A stretch of DNA of 64,000 bases from Lactuca virosa (Eukaryota; Streptophyta; Magnoliopsida; Asterales; Asteraceae): contig CAKMRJ010005523.1 in assembly GCA_928212115.1 (NCBI GenBank), positions 240,077,216-240,141,215 on the forward strand, read 5' to 3'. The position numbers and the translations under genes were made by a program. The notes under the pieces are model-generated. The model saw only the letters and a program-made list of their open reading frames with translations, made no database searches and was not told the DNA's origin. Shown one piece after another: positions 55,815-64,000 of this stretch; within the stretch, counting starts at the first letter, position 1; each line of letters starts with the position of its first letter.

Positions 55815-58357
55815 TGTCATACCCCCAAACCGGAACGGCGGAAACGTTCAGGGGTGATTGACGTCATGTGTAGTATCACAACAATTGTATCATAGCAAGC
55901 ATAGTAAACACAACCAAACATTGAATACATATATGAAAAAGGTTTACATTTCTTAATGCATAATTTCGTTCATATCAAAAGTAAATAAAAAGGCGTGACT
56001 CTAACACTCCGATTTCTCCAACTCCTGGAAGTACCTGTCTACTAATTCCCTGAGAATACAAGTAGTTTTGAAAGAATATCAGCATAAAGCTGGTGAGTTC
56101 ATAAGCATTTAGTTTTGGTGGAAAAATGTTCTTTGATTCTTTTGAAGAGTGTTTCTCAAGAAAATCCTATATTTTCTTATGAAAGCATGTTTGAAAAACC
56201 CATTCCTTCCATGACTTCTCGGTTCGTACTAAATACGCACAATCCAAGGAGTCATGGAATGAATACGAATGTCCATTAGTAGAAAATAAACCATCAGTTT
56301 TAGAAATGCCAGTGTTATCCTGGGAAAATCCTATATTTTCCCTAAAAGCAGGTTATTTGTCCTAGAGGTAGAGATGTTAGTTTAGAAATCCCCGATTACT
56401 ATTAGCATATATAAAAGTAGTTTTATTACTCAAAATAAAACAAATGAAGATTAGAGTCCGTAAACCAAAGTTAGTTTATACTTATTTGCGAGTCGTATAA
56501 CCATACTTGATATGACCTAGAGACCTTTATAACGTTCTTTAGGCGTTAAGCTAAATGACATTTTTTCACCCCAGGCGTGCCCGCCTAACTGTAGCTAGCA
56601 GTTCAGGTGTGGGATTGTCAGTCCCGAATAGATCTATTCACAAATCTCACGCTCTCCCTCCAGGAGACTTTGGTTATACTATGATAGGATTTAGTTCCGT
56701 ACACTAAAGGGTACATTATTGAAGTAGAGCCTCACAATTCTGTATAATCTAGTTTACTAGCGAGAAACAGTATAAAACAATAATTAACCTTGAATAATAG
56801 TACTTTATACTCCTGAGAAAATATATAACATAAACTAAATCTGCCATAGTTTATACATATTTATTCATGAAATCTGATTTGGTGAAAACTGTCTAGCGGG
56901 TTATCCCAAACTATACCCATTACAGTTTAATAGAATTGATATGAAAATGCTTTGTAAAAACCTTTCTGAAAGCTATGAAATTAGATTTCCAATATAAAAG
57001 TTTCCCTTATGCTCAACATATTAAAAAGGGATAAAATATCCGAATATGTTATTAAACGTAGAAATCGTTGGATTGTATTAATAAGTTTAAAACTTAATAA
57101 AATACTTTGAGTTTGGCTTGTATTCCCCCCCTGAAAACATTAAAAACACGGAAAATGTAGGGGTATGAACTCACCTGTAGTGAGTGGTTCTGACGTGTGG
57201 TTGGAAGAGGAGTGCAGAGTGTCAGGTGTAACCTTGAGCACACAACGATCCTAATAGACACATATAGACATGTATGTGTATGAATTTAGTGTATAGACGA
57301 CTAAATAAGAAGGGTAACACCCTTAATGGCTAGGAAACTCTAAGATTTATGGGATACAATCACATAGGATTGCATAACTAGGGTATATGGCTACCCATTA
57401 GAGTTTACGGTCAAAGAGGTATGACCATTAGAGTTCACGGTCCAAGTGTTCACGGTCTTAGTGTTTATGATTTTAGTGTTTACGGTCCAATGACCTTACG
57501 GTCATGGAGTTCACGGTCTAATGACCTTACGGTCATAAGGTTTACGGTCCATGGGTTTACGGCCCATGAATATACGGTCATTGAAGGGTGTACGGTCTAA
57601 GGAGATACACTAGACCGTAAACTCATCAATCTTGCACAAATGATGGTTTTCAAGGGCTTCATTCAAAGGCATCGGATTCTAGGGACCATGCTTAGCCTTA
57701 GGAAGGGTAAAGGCTATAAGAACACCCTTTATAAGGGTTTACGGTCTATGAAGATTCATAGGACCGTAAATCTTTTGTTCAAGCAAAGAGTGATGATCTT
57801 AAGTCCAAAATGAAGGATTTTAACTCGATTCATGAAGGGGAAGATGATACTTATGGTTTTTGAAGGCAAAGAAGGTGTTTTCGGTCCAAAACACAACCGT
57901 GTTCTTGAGGATTTTCGTTGAAGGTAGAGAGGGAGTAGAGAGAGAAAGCCTTTGAAGTGTTTAAAGTGTGAAATGAAGGCTAAATACTCTATATATAGGG
58001 TAGAGTTCTCGGTCAAAAAGGGGGCCACCTGACGGTAAACGAGTTTACGGTCTACACAAGTTTACGGTAGAGTTCTCGGTCAAAAGGGGGGGGGGGGCAC
58101 CTGACCGTAAACGGGTTTATGGTCTACACGAGTTTACGGTCGTAAACTCGTCCTGACCGTGAACTCGGTGATTTTTGAGTGAAGGTTTGAGTTTTTTTTT
58201 CGCGATTCTGGTTCAATCCGACTCGTATAAAATAAATATTATTTATTTAAAACGTAAAGTCTTTCTCAAACTAAGAAATTTGACGGAATTTAATAAAACC
58301 CAAATTTTATTAACGGAAACTGGGTAAGGATAACGGGAAAAGTTTCGGGTTGTCACA
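55815..58357 (-). repeat. 3' LTR of Tekay-3 (2543 bp)
   Basis: In minus orientation TGTGACAACCCG to GGGGGTATGACA. TATA box near 57988-57997 (minus). GTAAAC/GTTTAC and GACCGT/ACGGTC words cluster on both sides of it (58030-58160 upstream; 57405-57775 downstream). Donor block CAG/GTGAGTTCATACCCC at 57175/57174, purine block (rc of CGCTCTCCCTCC, about 56652-56663), stem-loop CAGC/GCTG (56080-56092), acceptor-like TTCTCAG and 15-nt segment 56049-56035. Confidence 0.9.
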
Positions 58358-58372
58358 TCATCCCCCCGTTAG
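58358..58372 (-). other. Polypurine tract of Tekay-3
   Basis: On the minus strand ACGGGGGGATGA directly precedes the LTR start TGTGACA. Confidence 0.8.
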
Positions 58373-58410
58373 AGGGAAATTCGTCCCGAAATTCGAACAT
58401 AGAATACAAA

Positions 58411-61400
58411 TCATGAATTAGGAAAGAGATGCGGATACTTTTGTTTCATCTGATCTTCGCGCTCCCAAGTGAATTCAGGTCCCCGCTTGGCATTCCAGCG
58501 AACCTTCACTATCGGGATGCGACTTTGTTTCGTTCGTTTGATCTCTCTATCCATGATTTCGACCGGTTCTTCCACAAAGTTTAGGTTCTCGTTGATTTCA
58601 ATCTCCTCGAGAGGGATCACAAGGGTCTCGTCGGATAAACACTTTTTAAGGTTCGAGACGTGGAAGACGGGATGAATGTTGCTAAGTTCTCGGGGTAGAC
58701 GAAGTTTTTAGGCTACGGGACCGATCCTAGCGAGGATCTCGAAGGGTCCTATGTATCTTGGATTTAGCTTTCCACACTTTCCAAAGCGTATCATGCCTCT
58801 CCAGGGTGAGACCTTTAGCAGGACACGGTCGCCAACCTAAAATTCCAAGGGTTTCGTCTCTTATCGGCGTAGCTCTTTTGTCTATCTCGTGAGGCTTTCA
58901 GTCGTTCTCGGATTTGTACGATCTTTTCAGTCGTCTCTCGGATGATCTCAGGACCAGTGAGAGTGCTGTCAGGGACTTGACCCTTGGCTAGCTGCGTGTC
59001 ACCCACTTCAGCCCAACACAGAGGGGATCTGCACTTACGGCCATAGAGGGCTTCAAATGGCGCAGCCTTGATGCTGGTATGGTAGCTGTTGTTGTAGGAA
59101 AATTCAACCAAAGGAAGATGAGTGTCCCATGACGTGCCGAAGTCGATGACGCAGGCTCTCAACATATCTTCCAATGTCTGAATTGTTCTCTCACTCTGTC
59201 CATCTGTCTGAGGATGATAAGCCGTGCTCATATCCAACTTAGTTCCAAGAGCCTTCTGTAGCGATTGCCAAAATCTCGAGGTGAACCTGCTATCTCGGTC
59301 GGAGATAATGGATACAGGTACCCCATGAAGGCGAACTATTTCTCGAATGTAGATCCGCGTGAGTCTCTCCATTTTGAAATTTTCTTTGATTGGCAGGAAG
59401 TGGGCGGATTTAGTCAACCGATCGACAATCACCCAGATGGCGTCGTGCCCACTCGGAGATCTGGGTAACTTGGTGATAAAATCCATGGTGATCATTTCCC
59501 ACTTCCACTCAGGTATTTCCGGCTGCTGAAGCAAACCTGAGGGCCTTTGATATTCTACTTTTACCTTGGCACAAGTCAGGCACTTGCCCACGAAGGTAGC
59601 AATTTCTGCTTTCATGTTCGGCCACTAATAGAGTGGTTTGAGATCCAGATACATTTTATCTGAACCTGGGTGAACGAAGTATCTCGTCTTGTGAGCTTCG
59701 TTCATGACAACTTCTCTGTAACCACCATACTTCGGGGTCTAGATACAGTCCATGAAATAGTAAACACCGTCTCCCTTGACCTCTAAGTTCTTTTCCATTC
59801 CTCTCAAGGCTTCATCCGACATGTTCTCTGGTTTTAAGGATTCCAGTTGAGCCTCTCGGATTTGTGTGGGTAATAGGGAATGGATGGTCATAGTCATTGC
59901 CTTCACTCTACGACCTAAATACTCCTTGCGGCTGAGGGCATCTGCTACCACATTGGCCTTGGGATGGTAGCGAATTTCGCACTCGTAGTCACTGAGTAGC
60001 TCTACCCATCGCCGTTGTCTCATGTTTAACTCCTTCTGATCAAAGATATGTTGCAAGCTCTTATGGTCGGTGAAAATGGTGCACTTGGTTCCGTAGAGAT
60101 AGTGTCTCCAGATCTTTAATGCAAAGACCACTGCTCCCAATTATAGATCGTGAGTTGTGTAATTGACTTCGTGTGTTTTCAACTGCCTCGAGGCATAGGC
60201 GATAACCTTTCCTCGTTGCATGAGCACACAACCTAGGCCCTGATTGGATGCGTCACAGTAGACAACGAAGTCTTCCATCCCTTCGGGCAGGGACAAGATA
60301 GGTGCGCTGCATAGGGCCTGCTTCAATGTTTCAAACGCAGTGTCTTGCTTGACTCCCCAACTAAAGGTTACACCTTTCTGTGTCAGGGTAGTTAAAGGCT
60401 TAGCGATTATGGAGAAGTTTTGGATGAACCTGCGATAATAGCCTGCGAGACCCAAGAATTGCTGGATTTCTGTGGGTGTCTTTGGTGCCGACCAATTCTC
60501 GATCGCTTTGATTTTGGAAGGGTCCACATGTATGCCTTCCTCGCTAACCACGTGACCGAGGAAAGTATGTTCTCCGCCCTCAATGTTTCGAGTACCTGCC
60601 GCAAGTGTTGTTTATGATCATCTTCGCTCCGCGAATAAACAAGTATGTCGTCAATGAACACGATCACGAACTTGTCTAGGAAAGGGCGGCACACCCGATT
60701 CATCAGGTCCATGAATACTGCCGGTGCGTTGGTTAGACCAAAGGGCATTACTACAAACTCGTAGTGTCCATAGCGAGTTCGGAATGCTGTCTTGGGCACA
60801 TCATTCTCATGAACCCGCAACTGATGATACCCTGATCTTAGGTCTATCTTCGAAAAGTAACTGGCTCCCTGAAGTTGATCGAAGAGGTCGTCGATTCTGG
60901 GTAGGGGATAACGGTTGTTGATGGTAAGCTTGTTCAACTCTCGGTAGTCGATGCACATCCGAAAGGATCCATCTTTCTTCTTTACGAATAAAATCGGGGC
61001 TCCCCAAGGTGAGCAACTCAGCTGTATGAATCCTTTGCTGATCAGCTCATTAAGCTGGCTGGATAATTCTTGCATTTCTGCAGGCGCTAAACGATAGGGA
61101 GATTTAGCTACAGGAGTAGCTCCAGGGATTAGATCGATACGGAACTCGACTTGACGCTCGGGAGGAATTCCTGGGAGATCTTCGGGGAAGACGTCAGGAA
61201 AGTTACAGACTTCGGGGATGCTCTCGAGGTCTTTAACTTTTTGCGTCTCGCGACAACATGAGCTAGGAATGCATGGCACTACTTCCGCAGATACTTCTGG
61301 GCCTTGATGCATGAAATGATACGAAGGCTCGAACTGAGTTTATCACCGAAAATAGTGAGGGCTTCGCCAGAGGGAAGATTGAGACGGATAGCCTTCTCGT

Positions 61401-62909
61401 AGCAAAGGATATCAGCATGATTGGGGCTTAACCAATCCATGCCGATAATGACATCGAAACTCTTAATGGATACAAGCATAAGGTTGATGGAAAAGGAATG
61501 ACCGTCTAGAGTAAGAGTACAGCCTATGAATATATCGTTAGTGCTCTCCTTCTTTCCGTTAGCCATCTCGACGGTAAATGTTTCGGTTAGAGGTTGGGAT
61601 TTACACTTGATTAGATGTTTGAATGCATGACTAACAAAACTTCTCTCCGCACCAGAATCGAAAAGAATGCATGCATAAGATTTGTCAAGGAGGAATGTAC
61701 CCGTAACAACGGTAGGATCAGTGACCGCTTCCTCCTGGCCCATCGCCAGCACTCTTCCTGTATTACCACCCGTTGTCGCCTTGGGGCAGTTTCTTTTGAA
61801 ATGCCCAACTTCCCCACATCCATAGCAGGCTTGGCTGGCACCCGCACCAGGAGTCGGATTAGTTGGTTGGGCTGGTGCCCTGCAGTATCGGGTCGTGTGT
61901 CCCTTCCTTCCACAGTTGTTGCAATTCAAATCACGGCAAGGTCCGTGATGATGAAAGGTACACTTGTTGCACAGAGGTAGTTTCCCTGAATAAGCACCGG
62001 TAGGAGCTTGGATGGTGGGAACAGCAGTGGGAGCAGCAGTAGGAGTAGTAGCAGCGTGGACTGCCACTGTTTGTTGCTTCTTGGAGGGTTCCTGAGGAGA
62101 CTGGCCCTTGCGTTTGTTCCAAAATTTCTTCTTTTCTCGCCACTCTCCTTCTGTGGCTCGGCGACCGCTGATGCCTCATCCAGATCGATCCCATGATCGA
62201 TCAGAGTCTGTGCCAGATCCTTGGCGCTCTCAAACGTGGCCGGTCTAGCAGCCAAGACATTTCCTTTGGTTGGTTGTGTCAGTCCCCAGATGTACCTCTC
62301 GATTTTCTTGCTTTCCGGGGTGACCATTCCCGGACAGAGGAGAGCCAGATCACAGAATCTAGCGGTGTAGGCAGCGATGTCGGAACCCTTCATCTTCAAG
62401 TTCCAGAGTTCGTGTTCCAACTTCTGCACTTCGCCCCTCGGGCAGTATTCCGCAAGCATGAGTTCCTTCAGTCTTTCCCAACCCATGGCATTAGCCACTG
62501 GTAGGGTTACGTTTTTGACTCGACCATTCCACCAGGTCAAGGCTCTGTCGGTGAAGGTGCAGGCGGCGAACTTCACCTTGTTGGCTTCGGAACAGGCGCA
62601 AATTTCGAAGATGGATTCAATCTTCTCGAACCATCGAGTTAGAGCGATAACACCTCCATTTCCGTCGAAGGGCTTGGGTTTTGCGGTCATGAAGTCCTTG
62701 TAGGAACACTCCTTTTGATGTCCCTGACTTCCGTCTTGCCGCTGGGGGTCGGTTCCACCTCCAGCCCGACCAGAGTTCACTTGTGCCATTGCTGCGGTTA
62801 CAGCGGCGGTAACTGCTGCCTGAAACATGACGGGGTCGAACTGAGGGGGTGGTGGTGGTGGTGGTGGAGTGTCGTCGTTTCTTCGGATGCGTCTTGGTCG
62901 GGGAGGCAT
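58411..62909 (-). pseudogene. Tekay-3 gag-pol with few lesions
   Basis: Gag starts MPPRPRRIRRNDD at 62909 and carries the Gag core (WFEKIESIFEICACSE, AEYCPRGEVQKLEHELW) and zinc knuckles (CNNCGRKGHTTRYC, CYGCGEVGHFKRNC). Then protease (DSGAERSFVS), RT (FIDDILVYS, LNKLTINNRYPLPRIDD), RNase H (CDASNQGLGCVL, FTDHKSLQHIF, VVADALSRKE), integrase (VDRLTKSAHFLPI, STAYHPQTDGQSERT) and the chromodomain tail to the stop at 58411. Lesions: frameshifts near 62150, 61300, 60560 and 58850, a TAA at 60138-60140, and TAG codons at about 59739 and 59626. In RNase H one residue is lost in frame (HPKAN where relatives have HPGKAN). Some frame changes near gag/protease could be programmed, but their number points to a defective copy. 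Confidence 0.9.
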
Positions 62910-62915
62910 CTTGTT

Positions 62916-62935
62916 CTAGAAACAATCAGGAAGAA
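62916..62935 (-). promoter_or_regulatory. Candidate 3' splice site before Tekay-3 gag
   Basis: On the minus strand a pyrimidine-rich stretch TTCTTCCTGATTGTTTCTAG ends at 62916, six bases before the gag ATG, with CTGAT as a possible branch point. Splicing is inferred. Confidence 0.45.
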
Positions 62936-63466
62936 GAGGATGGTAAGTCCTCGAGATATATAAAACAAGATATATCTCATCCTGATAATAAAAGTATACT
63001 ACCGAGCGATAAGCATAGAAAGGTTACTAACGCAAGTAAGTTATCGCTTAAGAAGAAAGTGGTATCAACACTTGGAGTGAATCTGTATACTGAATTTGGC
63101 TCTAGCTAAAATACTCCTATAGTATTTTATGTTGAATGTTTTTGGTAAGTTTTAGGCCTACTGTAACACCACAATCACTCCCAAGCACATGTTGGTCATG
63201 TCTTGACTGAATATAGTTGATCAGGCTATATTCACCCTAGACATGATTACATAACTGCCCAGGTTTAACCGCAGTATCCCAACATCCAAATACTTTTGTT
63301 TTGTTCTATATATGACTCCGGTTCTGTTATGTATGCATACTAGTATACTTGTTACAAAATACTTTATATTTCGAAAATATACTTTTAGTTTAGAGCACTT
63401 AGGCCCCTTAGTGTTTATAGTTGTATACCATGTAAGGTTCAATATACTTAGTTCGCTATAAACAAG

Positions 63467-63479
63467 GGCTTTGATACCA
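63467..63479 (-). other. Primer-binding site of Tekay-3
   Basis: Minus strand TGGTATCAAAGCC, initiator tRNA-Met type with one mismatch, three bases from the 5' LTR. The leader 62936-63466 has no ORF of note. Confidence 0.85.
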
Positions 63480-63482
63480 ATC

Positions 63483-64000
63483 TGTCACACCCCCAAATCG
63501 GAACGGTGGAAACGTTCGGGGGTGGTTGACGTCATGTGTAGTATCACAACAATTGTATCATAACAAGCATAGTAAACACAACCAAACATTGAATACATAT
63601 ATGAAAAAGGTTTACATTTGTCTTAATACATAATTTCGTTCATATCAAAAGTAAATAAAAAGGCGTGACTCTAACACTCCGATTTCTCCAACTCCTGGAA
63701 GTACCAGTCTACTAATTCCCTGAGAATACAAACAGTTTTGAAAGAATATCAGCATAAAGTTGGTGAGTTCATAAGCATTTAGTTTTGGTGGAAAAATGTT
63801 CTTTGATTCTTTTGAAGAGTGTTTCTCAAGAAAATCCTATATTTTCTTATGAAAGCATGTTTGAAAAACCCATTCCTTCCATGACTTCCCGGTTCGTACT
63901 AAATACGCACAATCCAAGGAGTTATGGAATGAATACGAATGTCCATTAGTAGAAAATAAACCATCAGTTTTAGAAATGCCGGTGTTATCCTGGGAAAATC
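63483..64000 (-). repeat. 5' LTR of Tekay-3, truncated by window end
   Basis: Matches 55815-56332 at about 97 percent. The stem-loop here reads CAAC/GCTG on the minus strand, one stem pair broken by a G-to-A change. Confidence 0.92.

Larger units (their letters stand above)
55815..64000 (-). mobile_element. Tekay-3: reverse-strand Tekay-type chromovirus
   Basis: Complete apart from its 5' LTR, which runs off the window. In minus orientation: 5' LTR (64000-63483), primer-binding site (63479-63467), short leader, gag (62909 on), protease, RT, RNase H, integrase and chromodomain to 58411, polypurine tract, 3' LTR (58357-55815). The overlapping 518 bp of the two LTRs differ at about 14 positions plus a 2-bp indel (roughly 3 percent), older than the copia insertion. 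The minus strand of pol has only a handful of lesions. Confidence 0.93.

Overview
The window is nuclear DNA of a flowering plant. Introns are GT-AG, four plant genes are recognisable, and most of the remainder is nested LTR retrotransposons. From the LTR families (arrays of short CG-containing palindromes, Tekay-type chromoviruses) I guess Asteraceae, possibly lettuce; this is an impression from repeats and was not tested by a search.

Layout. 1-31.7 kb is retrotransposon territory. From the left it holds the 3' part of a decayed Tekay-type Ty3/gypsy element (Tekay-1, 1-4777) inserted in the LTR of another gypsy element (family E, 4778-6.8 kb), a reverse-strand reverse-transcriptase scrap (7.3 kb), and a second truncated Tekay element (Tekay-2, 8.08-16.6 kb) with an additional ORF between its primer-binding site and gag. 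From 16.6 to 29.3 kb there is a four-level nest: LTR D contains LTR C, which contains solo LTR B, which contains a nearly complete Ty1/copia element (19318-27169). Junctions, target duplications and reading of the host across each gap support this order. LTR D and a solo LTR of family E (29856-31564) both sit in an old reverse-strand copia pol remnant.

32.4-53.6 kb is a gene island with four apparently intact genes: a JMJ14-like histone H3K4 demethylase (+, 11 coding exons, 980 aa), tubulin-folding cofactor B (-, 8 exons, 242 aa), an ABCF4/GCN20-type ABC protein (+, one coding exon, 709 aa) and a CYP87-like cytochrome P450 (-, 9 exons, 494 aa). The last two converge with 113 bp between stop codons. 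The genes have no obvious shared pathway. Between and inside them are hAT, Mutator-like and MITE remnants, including a 1.4-kb Mutator-like element with a perfect 9-bp target duplication in P450 intron 6.

53.6-64 kb is a decayed CACTA transposon interrupted by a third, reverse-strand Tekay element (Tekay-3, 55815 to beyond the window end) with only a few lesions.

The main unexplained signals are in the LTRs and leaders. (1) The Tekay LTRs share a strong 5' splice-site block soon after the TATA box and, 230-330 nt before the LTR end, a stem-loop whose stem changes in a compensatory way between families, followed by a 3' splice-site-like TTCTCAG and a 15-16 nt micro-exon-like segment ending in CAG/GT. 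Acceptor-like sites also abut the first ORF start in three elements. Together these suggest systematic LTR/leader splicing. (2) The copia leader holds three long stem-loops, two with a shared apical segment and different but still complementary stems. (3) Several unrelated LTR families carry their own palindromic word, clustered on both sides of the promoter, plus tandem hairpin arrays at the same LTR position.
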